Assembly: GCA_964007475.1 (NCBI GenBank)
Contig: OZ023275.1
Location: 620,001-684,000, forward strand
Source of the DNA: Hybos culiciformis
Lineage: Eukaryota; Arthropoda; Insecta; Diptera; Hybotidae
Length of the DNA: 64,000 nucleotides
Direction: 5' to 3'
The translations under genes were made by a program, and so were the position numbers. Shown piece after piece: positions 48,057 through 60,700 of this stretch. The notes below the pieces were generated by a model. It saw nothing but the letters and a program-made list of their open reading frames with translations, had not been told where the DNA came from and ran no database searches. The first letter of the stretch is position 1, and the number at the start of each line of letters is the position of its first letter.

Positions 48057-50042
48057 TGCTTTCGAATAAATTAAAATATTATACTACATATAAAATAATA
48101 TTTTTTATTATAAAAATAAGAAAAAAAAATACGAAGAAATTGTTGAGATTAAATTTTGTGTAGCTAATTTATTCTTTTGAGTGGGAGAAGGGAAAGAACT
48201 TTTGAGATTACTTAAAAATTAATTAATTTCAATAAGACTGTCATTACGGCATAAAAGTATACTTTTGTCGTGGTGATTCCCACTGATAGTCGACAACGTT
48301 TTCTTTTCTGTAGAAAAGAATTTAAAAAAAAATTTTCATCTAAAAAATTTATTTTAAATGAAAAAAGTTTATTTTTATCAAATACTGGTCTGGGAAAAAT
48401 TCGGTGGGAAATCAGCTATAGAATTTAACAGAATTATGCCTAAAACTGCGTTATTTTCTGGCAGTACGTTCTCAATATTTTGCATTTATGATTTTAAATA
48501 CATATATAACAAATTGTCCAAGAAGAATAACTTACAAAAAATACTTTTTTATACGAACTTAGTTTATGTCGAATATTGCTATAATCATACAAACAAAATT
48601 ATTAAGAATTAAAGACACGACCTTTTTTGCCTTGTATGACAAAAAACAGAAAATATATCAGCCGCAGCTATCGGTTTCTTCGGCACACTTAAAACTATAT
48701 AAAAGTAATGACAGTATTTTGCTTTCCGGAAGGAAAAACTTAAACTATTGTTACTACAAGAAGACATTGAGAAACAAAATAACGTAATTTTAATTATTTG
48801 GAACCTTAATTGAATAAAAATCAGACAATTTCAGCGTATTTTGTTTTTTGATTTTGTAGAAAAAGTATACAAATACTACTTAATTTGTTTACGTTTTAAA
48901 ATATTGATAATTAAAACAAAAAGTTTTTTTCTGAAAACAACACTATCTTACTAATACCATATAAAGTTCTACAATAATTTGGAAGATAAAAAAATTGGTA
49001 TCAAAGGGTCAGTTCAAAGTGAAAGTAATTTCTGATTAAGTTAGAAAACATTCAGCAAAAAAAACTTGTACCCAAGGTAATTTACCAATTTTTTTTTTGG
49101 GTTTATTTTCATGGAAATTGAAAATATATATTATTAAAAACATCTTACGTCGGTAAATAGTGATTGTTAGAATTAAAAAAAAACTTTAACATTATTATCA
49201 AATTTTCCCATCATACAAAATTACTAAACAATATTTACCAACTTAATCAGATTGCTTACAAAAATCATCGAATTAGATACACCTCAGCGTCATTTAACTT
49301 TTTTTAACTAAGAAACTTGTAAAATTAACTATTAATTAAAATTAACTAAAATTCTATGATTAATCAACTCAACCAACCAGTTAATGAAGAGATATTTCAA
49401 TAAGCAAAATTGAAATGGAAATAAACCAGCGAATTTTTAATAACTATTGTTGATCTTTTCTATGAAGCATTTTTATTATTATTTAAGCTTTTTCAATAAA
49501 ATAATATTACAAAAAAATTAATTTGTATTACTATGTTTATTTACTATAAAAATTGTATTACGGTATGTATTTGTATTAAATATTTTATATATATTTAAAG
49601 TTAAGGTTAAGGTTAACATAAAAGCTTTATTTAAAAAAAAAACCATCAAAATTCAACATTTTTTGATTGTGTTTAATTCACCTTGTTTTGATATCAATGC
49701 CTACAAGTCAAGAAAATATTAATTAAAAGTTCTTCCTTAACAAATTTTTGGATTACTTAATATTTAATTATTTTTTTGATCATTAAAAAGCTAAAAAATT
49801 TTGTTTGCATGAATGATATTAGCCTAGACCTAGACAAGCTTCGTAAAAAAAAACAATATTATGAGATTAAAATAAAATAAGTTTTATTTTTTATTTTTTA
49901 TAGATAATTGAGTTAGTTCTTAACATCAAGTAAATTGAATATTAAATTATATTTGTAAATAAATAATTTATTAATGAAAATTGAAAAAATATAATTCATT
50001 CACTTTAATTTAAAGAGAATTTTATTGAATTTACAATAAATT
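48057..50042. other. intergenic region between the two TSPN genes
   Basis: It should contain the promoter of copy 1 and the 3' end of copy 2. A palindrome-like AAAAGTATACTTTT occurs around 48253-48266. Overlapping plus-strand frames at 48358-48612 and 48566-48787 contain GC-richer bits (WEKFGGKSAIEFNRIMPKT; PQLSVSSAHLKLYKSND), but the same bases are open on the minus strand. I do not call a gene. A short GGTTAAGGTTAA stretch near 49603-49616 is too small to be telomere-like. Confidence 0.45.
50021..50026 (-). terminator. AATAAA polyadenylation signal of TSPN gene 2
   Basis: AATAAA on the minus strand, 16 bases past the TAA at 50045-50043. Position and sequence fit a poly(A) signal, though AATAAA is common in AT-rich DNA. 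Confidence 0.5.
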
Positions 50043-50105
50043 TTAAGCACATTTATTTAAATTTTCTGATATTTTTGAATAAAAAACTAATTTCTGTATT
50101 TCCAT
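50043..50105 (-). CDS. TSPN-domain protein 2, exon 3 (C-terminus)
   Basis: The acceptor TTTTTATTTTAG ends at 50106. Twenty codons (MEIQKLVFYSKISENLNKCA) end at TAA 50045-50043, residues 212-231. The ATG here is internal. It aligns with exon 3 of copy 1 and keeps the closing cysteine (Cys230), but the tail after it is nine residues shorter. Confidence 0.87.
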   Translation of the reverse strand: MEIQKLVFYSKISENLNKCA

Positions 50106-50177
50106 CTAAAATAAAAAGAAATTTTGTATTATTTATTTTAATGTGAATAATATTCAAATCGAATATTGTATACATAC

Positions 50178-50345
50178 CTCAAGATTTCCGCTATGACCGA
50201 AACTAAGTATTATTTCTTTAGTTTCATTTAATTCGATATCAGAAATATTGACATTATTGTGGGCTAATAATTCACAATCATACCAAAATTTAATTTCACC
50301 ATTATTAAATGTCAGTAATAAATTATGCCATTTGTAATCAAAAAT
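50178..50345 (-). CDS. TSPN-domain protein 2, exon 2
   Basis: The acceptor TTAAATACAG ends at 50346 and the donor is GAG|GTATGT at 50178/50177. Fifty-six codons in phase 0 (residues 156-211) read IFDYKWHNLLLTFNNGEIKF then WYDCELLAHNN. The canonical K-W-H-x-L and G.I.F.YDC motifs of the TSPN domain are intact (Trp161, Cys179). The 72-base intron to exon 3 is almost the same length as in copy 1 (71). Confidence 0.9.
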
Positions 50346-51042
50346 CTGTATTTAATAAAATTATATTTAATAATTAAAAAGAATTAGAAAAAGATTTAAA
50401 ATAACATTTAAAAAAAAATTTCTAAATCCATTTCTTCATAACTTTGTCAAGTTTATGACATACATTGTTGAAAACAAAAGAGGCCCAATTAGCTTTATGC
50501 TAATGCACTTGAACTGACATAATATTTCGGAAAAATTTGAACATAACAAGTATCTCTATTGATTAGAGAATAATTGACGTTTGTTTTAACTATTTTGTTT
50601 GTTTTTATAACTTTTATGCTATTTTGTATACAATTTACAAACATTTTTATGGTTAGTTTAGTGTGTTTTTTTTTTGCTGAAAGCATTTTACACTGTCAAC
50701 TATTTGTAATGCATATCAATAAAATTAACTTAATTGATTTCAATTTAAAAAAGCTTTTAATTTTAAATGACCTATAATAACAAAGTTTAACGATTGAAAC
50801 TTTGTTTTTATTTTTATAGTTAATTTTTTTATCTAAGTATAATCAAAGAAAACAATTAAGTTTTCTATGATATCATAAATTTTAGGTTTTTTTCTTTAAA
50901 TTGTTTTTAAAAATATATATAAATTAATACTTTTGCAAAAAAAAGTTCGGTAAAAAAAATTAGGTCTGTATATGAATCTAATTTATAAGATTTATTAATT
51001 TTCTTTTAAAAAACCTAGATATAAAATTTAATTAAAACTTAC

Positions 51043-51507
51043 CTCTTGATCATTTGGTAATTTAAATTGAAGAATTGCATTCTCTTGTAAATTTAAATAT
51101 ATTTTATTGTAAGCTAACCAAAAGTTTATTATCTCTGTATTATTATTATTATTATTGGATTTATTGTCATCAGATGTTTCAAATTTAAGTAAATTAACAA
51201 ATTCTTTTTTATATTTATTATTTATTCGAAAAATTCCATTAATTCCAAACTTATTAATAATATTTGTTTCAAATAATTTTGATGAATTAATATTAATTTT
51301 AAATTCTTTAATTCTTTTATTAATTTTATAGAATGTTATATTAGATTCTTCGGTTTGTTGAACATCAATTAATTCCAATAAATCATATTGAAGTGAATAT
51401 GAAAAAAATATCGGCGTTATTATAAAAATTAATGAAAATAATCCAAGAAATATTAAACTAAATATTAAATTATGTAAGCTGAATATTGAGCTTTCTTGTT
51501 GAATCAT
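51043..51507 (-). CDS. TSPN-domain protein 2, exon 1 (hydrophobic N-terminus and N-terminal half)
   Basis: ATG 51507 opens 155 codons to donor GAG|GTAAG (51043/51042), the same place and phase as copy 1 (KLPNDQE| versus GLPNKRE|). Residues about 13-38 are strongly hydrophobic (LIFSLIFLGLFSLIFIITPI...). They are longer and deeper in the chain than a usual signal peptide, so a type II membrane anchor is likely. YDLLELIDVQ then matches the TSPN signature, and FVNLLKFE and FWLAYNKIYLNLQENAILQF are core strands. A Ser-Asn6 insert lies between strands, encoded by an AAT-type repeat. Total 231 residues (155+56+20). There are only two cysteines (179, 230), consistent with one family disulphide. The 697-base intron 1 is much longer than in copy 1 (140). 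Confidence 0.9.
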
Positions 51508-51769
51508 TTTTTGTTTACTAAAAGTTTATTAATAATATGTACACTTAATAAAAAAAAAAAACATCATAACCTTATCGTGAATTTTTATTTATGGGAACAA
51601 TTTTGATAAGAAAAAAAAATAATATTTTATTTAAATTTGACGACAGTATTATACAAAAATGTCATGGTAACATTTCTGTTTAATATTCACATCAGTTCAC
51701 GAAGCAGCACATTCAAGAGCAGAAATTTATTTTCGATTTTTATGTTTAATTTTTCATAGTTTTTAATCA

Positions 51770-51777
51770 CTTTTATA
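51770..51777 (-). promoter_or_regulatory. candidate TATA box for TSPN gene 2
   Basis: TATAAAAG on the minus strand, 263 bases upstream of the ATG at 51507. A start about 30 bases downstream would give a leader of roughly 230 bases. It is a perfect TATA consensus, but chance matches are common at this base composition. Confidence 0.3.
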
Positions 51778-54700
51778 AGTTAAATGCAAAAGTGTTAAAT
51801 AATAACTATATCTTTAAAAAATATAGACGAGAACCTCATAAATGAAGCTAATTTAAGATATCTTGGTCACAGCCATGGTTTAAACATACAGTTTAGTCGA
51901 ACATTTATTTAAAACACGTAGCCCGTTTCTTCACTTTTTATGCAAAACAGACTAAAAATGTTTCATATACATCTTCCAAAGCGCAAATAGTTTATAGTGC
52001 ATTATAATAATGATTATAATATTACATTAATGATTATGAATAATATATATCTTTCTAGAAATACTTCTGTGTACACAAAAGATTAGGCTATGCAACTTAA
52101 GTTCTTCACAGAAAAATTAATAACTATTAAATTTAAAAAAAAATTGTTCATTTGCATTATAAAACCTCAATTTATAAGCACATTTTGTATAATGTGTTAC
52201 AATATTTTGATTGTGGATATTATAATTTTTTTTTTGTTTTTCATATTTGTTAATGAAAAAAAAAAGCTTTTTAAATTTAGTTGGCAGCTTTTGACTTGAA
52301 ATTTTATTATTGAATTTTTTTTAAAGAATAAATATGCAAAAAAAAAAATTAATTTAAAAAAATATCTTCATACTTGAATTTCATGAACCCTTCCATTGAA
52401 TTCAGTATAATTTTAATGCTTCTATTTTTTTTTATAATACCTACCAGAAAATTATATAAAAACATGAAATATTGTAAAAATAATGGATTTATTCGTCACT
52501 TTATTAATTAGTAACCACGGTAAAAATGTTATTTAAGAAAAATTAAGTAAATGAAAGGTTTTTCATTCATTCATTAGTATTAAGTATTACTATAGTTTAA
52601 TGGGACGTAGGCAGGTCAAATATTTTTTAGTTAATTTTTTTTTTTTCATTAATTTATATAGTACCTTTATTTATCTTTTTGAAAATCTTATGTTTGACTG
52701 CCATAATCTATGCCAAGCGCAAATTTATTTTTTTGCATAAGTGTTTAGACATAAGTTAAACATAGTTTTAGCTTTAGAGCTATGGATATAATAAAATATA
52801 ATCGTAGATACGAAATCAAGATTCAATGTTTAATGTGTCTATAAAATTTAGCCATACATAATTTAAAACATAATTAATAAAGTACGGAATTAGATTGGAA
52901 TGGAATTAGAAGTTCATTTTAACTTTTTGTTTAAGTCCAAACTTAAATACAGGAAATGTCATCAATAGAGCTCGTTCTCCCCAAATATTATAGGTTTTAT
53001 AAATAGAATTTTTATCTAAACGAAGTAAAGAAAATTTTATAAAAAAAAAAAATTTTTCTTGGACATTTTTTCCATCAAAGCATAATACTTTTGGTCAAAA
53101 TAATAATTTCATTAAAGTTATATTAAAAAAAAAAAAAAACGAGAACCAAGATTTTCTTTAACAGTCCTAGTTTTTTTTTTATTATTTCTACTTTTTTGAA
53201 AAATTCTTTTTTGACAATTTTATTATTGTCGGACACGCGATACATTTTTCTTCTTCCCCTAAACAAAAAAAAAAAAACTAAAAGAAAATTAAGCAATTAT
53301 TATCCGGATCTTTCAAAGTAATAATAATAATGAAATGTACTAAAATTGTACTTCATTATGACTATGTTTTTAAGATTACAAGAAGCTTTTTATTAACGAA
53401 AAAAAAACAAAAAAAAAAAATTATAAAAAAATATAATAAGGAATAATATAAGCTTGAAAGCAATTTTATTATGAAAAAAACGGAAACAAAAGATTTTTAT
53501 TTATTTTTATTTTTTTTTTATGAAAAAGTGCTCCAGAAAAATATATTTCAAAAAAAATGAAGTTATTGAAGGATGGTTGCACGGAACTTTAACAAAGAAG
53601 AAAATTAGTTATATAATATTGTAAAAAATAATCTTTATTATAAGAATGTATAGTGTAGGTAGGTGAACATGTGAGATATATATATATGTATAGAATAATT
53701 TGTAGATAATGTGTTTTCAAAAGACATTAAGAGTGTATATATAATATGAAAATAGTTCAGTGACCTTTTTACTAAATCAGACGTCTGGATTCTTTAAAAA
53801 TACCTTATATTAAGTACAAATTTAGATAATATACTTTTTTTTTTCATCATATTCATATTCACAAGGTATAATAGCTAAATTGAAGTATACATAAAGAGAC
53901 TGTTTGACAATATGTGATGTCTATTAACTATACTTTATCTCATCGAATATTTTTTCTTTCACAGAAGTATTAGAACACAGACATATTTTTTTAACAACTC
54001 CTCCACTACCTGCAATATTTTATTAAAAAAAAAAAAAATTATTTGATTGGAAAAAACACATTACCAAATCACAAACCCACGCCTGCAATATTTATATTAT
54101 GTATATATTTTATGTACTTTAAAATTCCGATATTTTTATTAAATTTATGTATAGTTTTCTTATGCTTTTGTTTGATGATAAAAATATTTTAAAAATTTAT
54201 ATAAAATTTAATATTTGTATTTTAGAAATCTGGTGTTAAAAAAATTTACCAGTGTGAATATTAAGGATTTGGAAGTTTTCATTTTCCCCGATAAAATTTT
54301 TACTATGAAGCATTCTCAATCCTTATAGTTAATGATAAATTAATATGAACTTTCAATAAATTTAAGTTAAATGAAAAAAATTGATAATTTAAATTTGAAT
54401 TAAAATTTCATTAGAAATTCCTAAAACATTTTTAACTAACCTATACTCATTTTTTTTATTGAACAATCAATTTGAGTATAGGGATTTTATAACGTAAAAA
54501 AAAACTGTTTACCATTTTTAATGCTAATAAAGATAAGTACTCTTAAGTTTTTTATTCCAGTTAATAATAAAATTATAATTGTTATTATTCATATATACAT
54601 ATATATATATATATATATATCTTTTTTTTTTATTATTAACCAGTAGAGAATTTTATTTGCTTACAATTATGATAATTTTAACTTTTTTTTTTTATTATAT

Positions 54701-57577
54701 TTTTATTTTATATTTTTTTCCCCAGTTTAACGTTTATTATATGTATATATTTATATATATTTTAGTTTTATTTATAAAGTATATGTTCACAATAATAATA
54801 AAACCAGGTCAATTTTGATAACAGCTTAAAAACAATACCTGAGAGAGATTAATAAAATAAATGCTGTTATCATCAAATATTTTTATTTCCAAATTATATA
54901 AATTTAACAAGAAAAAAAAAAAAAAAATTCATGTAAAAATTTAAAAGGATAAAGAATTTTTATACACAATTACTTAAAATAAGTATATATTTAATTATTT
55001 CCATCAGTTTTGTATTTATTTCATATTTATATTTAGTTTAAATTTCACTCAATAGAAGGTTCATAGTTTGAAAAAGAACGAAAGTCGTTAAATTTTGGGA
55101 GATTTAGGTTTAATTCAATCTAACGTTAATAATAAACTTTTCTCAGTATATCAGAAAATTTCAATAAAAATGTATATATTAAAACTTAATGATAAAAGTA
55201 ATCGAAAAATATAGTATAGGTCCTTTATAAACTTTTTATTCACTAACCTCATTATTAAAAACCTACACCAAATTTTAATTTTTAAATGATTTAGCGTTAA
55301 ATATGCTAAATTAACTTTCTTTAATTATTTAAAAAAAAAAGCGTTCATTTAATATAACTATACTTTTTATTTAATTATTCATAGATCTAAAAAGTATGAT
55401 GAAATTTGAAAAATATATATTTTTATGCAAAACAGTCTTGATTTAAACATTACTTTTGTTAAATTAGTATAATTAAAGTAAAATTTCGGAATTTTTTTTT
55501 TGAACAGTTTATCGTTGTTTACCCAAGAAATTAATGAGAAAGATTAAAAGCAGAATAAATCATAAGTGTAATTGAAATCGTAAAAAAGGACTTGTTTTTA
55601 TACAATCATAAAAAAATTAGTTTTTCTATATCTACCCTGATTAAAAGTTAATTTTTTTAACTTTTTACTCAGTCGATTTTAATTCACGCAATTATGCTAT
55701 CAATTTAATTAGGTCTTAGAAATTGAATATAAAGAACTTCTAAAAAATTCATATTTTAGGCCTAAATTTTTTTTCCAGTTTCTATTTTCGAACAGAAAGT
55801 TTATAAGGAAACTTATTGAAGTTAACAAATCAATATTATTAAATTCTTTTCGTTTTTTTTATTAATATCATGTGGGTTTCTAATCATATTAACCGAATTC
55901 AGTACAAATTTTTGAGGTGATACTAAATTCAAATTAAAGTAGTTTCTAGACATAAAAACAGAAAAATAAGTATACAAAAGAATGAATAATAATTCATACA
56001 GGTCGCCACAAACCTTTTTAAGTGAACCGTTAAATCATTTTTGCACGTGACAATTTTTTTTCCATTTTCTATACATATAATACAATATATTCTAAAAAAG
56101 TTAAGGTAAAACGGAAAAACTTTAAAGTTATTTTGGCACGTAAAAAAATAATTCTTGCTTGAAAATATACTAAGCAAAGCTAGAGAGGAGACGAATAAAA
56201 TTAACAAAAAAACATATAAAAAAGAATTAAGTAAATTTCTTTTTTAACACTTCGTTGGGAAATAAATTTTTCTTTTAGCTTTTATATATATTATTCCCAT
56301 TTTATTTTTGGTGTAAAATTGTAAAATGCTTGTACAAAAAATTTTCATTATAATTTTTTTTTTTTTTTTTCGAAATAATAATTTAAAAACGAACACGAAA
56401 TATTCTCATAAACTATATGGGAAAATTTTTTTTTAATACCAAAAATATAATTTTTTGCTCTACTCAAAAACAATTATTTCAGGATTAAACTAAAATTATA
56501 TTTTCAAGTCAATCCAATAAATAAGAAAATAAAATTTAACAAAAAGAAAAATTTCCAAATATAATATATAAGTCCTACTTGTACTAAAATTAAGTTTAAG
56601 ATTAAGAAGTTTTTCAGGGAAATTAACTTGTTTGTAATATTGTTTTAGGGTGTTGAATGAAGGAATAAATTAAAATCTGAATATTAAAATTATTATTTTT
56701 TAATAATATGTTCATTCATTCAAGTTACTAGAATCGTCGGTTTTAATGACTGCATCTTATATATCTTTTAATGATTCATTATGAACTTTTTTTGATATCC
56801 TCTTTTTTGAAAGGTTTAAGAAAGTTATTGCTTAACCGAACGTAAAAGAGAAATTTAAAAAAAAAATTAGTACACGACTTTCTTTTTTAAAGTTTTTATT
56901 TAATCGATTAAATTATGTTATTAAATTATGTTAAACAAAAATAGAAGTTAAATTCTTTATAAAATCTACTTTAGAACTTATTTCGTAGATTTAAAAAAGT
57001 TCTATATTTCTCTTTTTAATCGCAATTTGTTTTTTGTTGATTTCAAGGCTGTCGATTATCCTATCATAATTTTTCATACATATTAATTAATAAAATTTTC
57101 TGGTTTAAAAAACCGCATCATTAATATTAAATAAATATTGCTTACTTCTCAGTTAAATCTAATAAATTAAGTCTAAATTTTGATATAATTCGTTAAGAAA
57201 TCTCACAAATTGCCTTCCGTAAAACTATTCGCCATTATCAATGTTTTTTTTTTCGAGTAGACAAATAAAATAAAATAAATTTAATTATTATAAAATTTGT
57301 ATTAAAACAAACGAACAAATTTCAATTAAACACAGTTTGATGGGTACAAAATATATTTTTAAGGTTTAAAAATTTATATAAATATCTAGTTTAGCGTAGT
57401 ATAAGGAAAATATTAACTTTTATATACAAAATGAACCCAGTTTCGTGGCTATTTCAACGATTTTTCGTAGGCATATTTTTTAAGACGTAACTTTTCAAAA
57501 ATAAAGTGAATTTTTAGTGGATTAATTGTTTTGGCCGAAAAGTCCTAATATGATTATCACACCACTCCAAATAACCT
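51778..57577. other. AT-rich stretch without a supported gene
   Basis: Background sequence with T and A runs and a dinucleotide (AT)n at 54601-54620. Slightly GC-richer patches (for example 51896-51936 and 57433-57470) have no splice partners. An ATG frame of 19 codons at 57431-57490 (+) is probably chance. Confidence 0.45.
54601..54620. repeat. (AT)10 microsatellite
   Basis: Ten uninterrupted AT units, preceded by further AT/AC dinucleotides. Confidence 0.95.
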
Positions 57578-57765
57578 TTAGACACATAAGACCTCTTTAA
57601 ATATGAAAAAGTAATGTTTTTTGTACCATATTTTACGAACATTTTCCATAAAATTATAAATTTTTTTTCGCTTAGATTGGATTTTTTTTTTTATTTTTTT
57701 TTTGCATTCCGAGATAAAATAAACAAAGTTTTCCACGCGATAACAAATAAAGAAAACTACGTGAT
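57578..57765 (-). CDS. candidate minus-strand terminal exon, 61 codons
   Basis: The tract CCCCAGTTTCCTTATTCATTATTCAG, ending at 57766, is one of the best acceptors in the window. After two carried-over bases, 61 codons stay open: HVVFFICYRVENFVYFISEC, a Lys-rich stretch partly from A-runs, then NFMENVRKIWYKKHYFFIFK and EVLCV, to TAA 57580-57578. A second minus frame is open for 30 codons, so the frame is not certain. No upstream exon was established, although the region to the right (58120-58430) is GC-richer. Family unknown. Confidence 0.25.
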
Positions 57766-60700
57766 CTGAATAATGAATAAGGAAACTGGGGCGCCATATC
57801 GTATTTCCATGCTATTTTTTTTTTGTATTATTTTCTTTTCATATATTCATTTTAACAAATGAAATTCATAACTTTTCCTTTTTTAAAAAAAAATAAAATA
57901 AAATAAATTATATATATTTTATATAAAGCGAAAAATTTTGTTAAAGATATGAAAAATTTATTCATAATGCAAAGTTTTTAAAATTTTACTATAAAGAAAT
58001 AGTTAAGAAGTTTTCACAGATTTCTCTACATTTTTAGAAAATAGAAAAACTTTTTTGATGCTTATCTTCAATATGAAATTTTTAATTTGCATTTTCTATA
58101 ATCAAATTTAAATTTCAAATTAGAGATTAGAACTTTGTGGAGAGTACGGGTATTGTTTCGCCTCACCAATTTGTGGACTCAATTCTGAATGAAACATATA
58201 TTATTGAGATTTTCTAAATAAATACTTTATTTTTTGATTCATTATGTTTAATTTTAATCGAAGAACAAAGTAGAAAACCGAAGAGATCGTATTATTTCAA
58301 GATATTCTAAAAAGATTATCGTCCGTCTTTCATTTAAATTCTGTAAAAACAACTGCGCCTATATACATATTCTTAAAGAGTCGTAAACTCTGTATCACCT
58401 TTAATGTTGTTTTTAAATAGCCAACTGGAATAATTTTTGTTTTATAAAGCTTTCATAAATGAATACTTTTTTAAATTTTATGATAAAAAAGGATGTAGGA
58501 CGATGGAAAAATAAAAAAAAATGTTAATTTAAATTTCTTAACAATCCATTATAGCCTAATGGGCTTGTTAGTTTGATTAAGATGTTCCCTTTTGATAAAA
58601 TAATGTTTTCATTAAGGTTTTATAGTTAAAACATATAAAAATAGGAACATACACGCAATAAAAAGTATCATAGAAAAATATGGAACATTTTATCCTGTTA
58701 AAACTTTTTTTTTTTTTTTTCAAAATATATTACAACATAATTCATATTTTTGAAAAAAAAAACACTATGCAAAAAAGATAATACTGAATATAACTCAACA
58801 TTTTATAACCTACATTCTTTATTACTTAAAGAAATATTGTTTTTTTTTTTTGAACATTCATATCGCTTCCTAAAAGAAAAAGTTTTCCCAGTATATAATG
58901 GTACATAATGGTAAGTATACGAAAGAAAGATTCTTTTTCCATAATAAAAGGATATTACTAAAGTGCATTATCCTTTCTTTATGCTTAAAAGAAAGTTTTC
59001 CTTTAAATTTTCTTCTTTCTACTATTATTATTACTATTATTATTATTATTTTTATTATTATTATTATTATTCTATTTTATCCTTCTTGATAATTAACTTT
59101 TTTTTAATAAGATAATTGTAATGCAAATTATTTTGGGTCGTATTATAAACATAAATTCTTTATTATTACTTTTTTTTTGTTGTTGTTCACATGTTGCTTT
59201 CTTTCATTATTTATGGAGTATTAAAACTTTATGAGTTGAATTATGAATGTAGGTCTATATTTATCAGATATTAAGTATTTTTGTGTGATTCCGTAAATTT
59301 CGAAGTTAAATTGTGCTTATGTTTAATTATGTCCGTCGTGTCTTTTACTATACACTATTTCAAATAACGTCTATAAAACTATTTTTAATTATTTTAAGGA
59401 AATGACAGATTTAATTTTATGGATAACTGAAAAAATTATTAATATTTTAAAATCATAAAATAATGACATAGCTACTAAGAATTTAATTTTTCACAAGTTG
59501 AGAATATTCGAAGATTTGATAAAAAGTATTAATTCTTAGCCTATTCAGGGAATCCAAATATAGACTTTAAAAAACTAATTCATATATTTTTTCCCCTAAA
59601 ATTTATAAATAAATAATCAAAACAAAAATTTTATTTTGTGTACATATTTATAAAAATTTTATAATCTATCAAAACATAATCTCAAAACTGAAAATAATAA
59701 AATAAAATTGAAATTAATATTTTTTTCGGTTGAACGACTGCCTTGATAAACTGATTTCATGCTTGCTTAACTTGCAAATTTTCTATTGTAAGTTTTATGT
59801 ATTATGTAGAATTCTTAGAAAATATAATAATGTTTTTTACATAAATATATGCAATATAAAATAAACAGGTAATATAAATAATAAAAAAAAGTATTAAATT
59901 TTAAGTTAATATGCATAATATATGTATAGTACATAATGTACACATAATTTGTATATAGATTGTGTTAGCTTTTAGAAATTAAATTTATATGCTGATAAAA
60001 AAATTTATATGTAAATAATTTCTTAAATATAAATATTAAATAAATCCTTTTATCACTCAAAAAGCAGAAATTTTATATGACATCGTAAACAAATTTTTAA
60101 GGTTAATCCTTTTAATTATATAAAATTTGCTCCAAAAATTAATGTTTACCTATTTGTCATAATATTTTAATGGCATGCAAATTAAATTTCGTTTTTTGAT
60201 CTTTTGAAGGACTAAAAATATATAAAAGGTGTATAAAATATAGACTACTTTTTCAGTATTTTTAATTTTGTGAAACAATCCCATAATTATCAAAGTTTAA
60301 AATTAAAAATAAGTATTATGTATACATATATAATTAATAAGAATTTCAATAGTACAAAATTAATGAATATTCAAATTAATGTTATGAAATTGTGACTTTA
60401 ACAATTATCAAAATTATTAACACAGGTTTCTTTTAATTAAAATTCATATAAATTTTTATTATTTTTCTTCGATCGTAGATAAATAATGCAAAGAAATGAA
60501 ATTTTCCTTTTTACGTATAATTATACAAAAAAAAAAAAATTTTAACTAATGAAAAGTTTATAAGAACCAATAAGTTAATGAATTCTTTAAATTTGTTTTT
60601 CAAAACTATTTAAATAAAGAAAACTTAAATAACTTTGAAAACATTGTTGAAAAATAAAAAAAAATAAAAGTGGAAATGGAGAGCCTTTTTTTTAATAGTT

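Noticed and set aside
48358..48787. Two overlapping plus-strand frames between the TSPN genes
   Set aside because: GC-richer bits are equally open on the minus strand, and no splice pair or homology is visible.
49600..49618. GGTTAAGGTTAA telomere-like units
   Set aside because: Only two or three copies and not the usual insect TTAGG unit.
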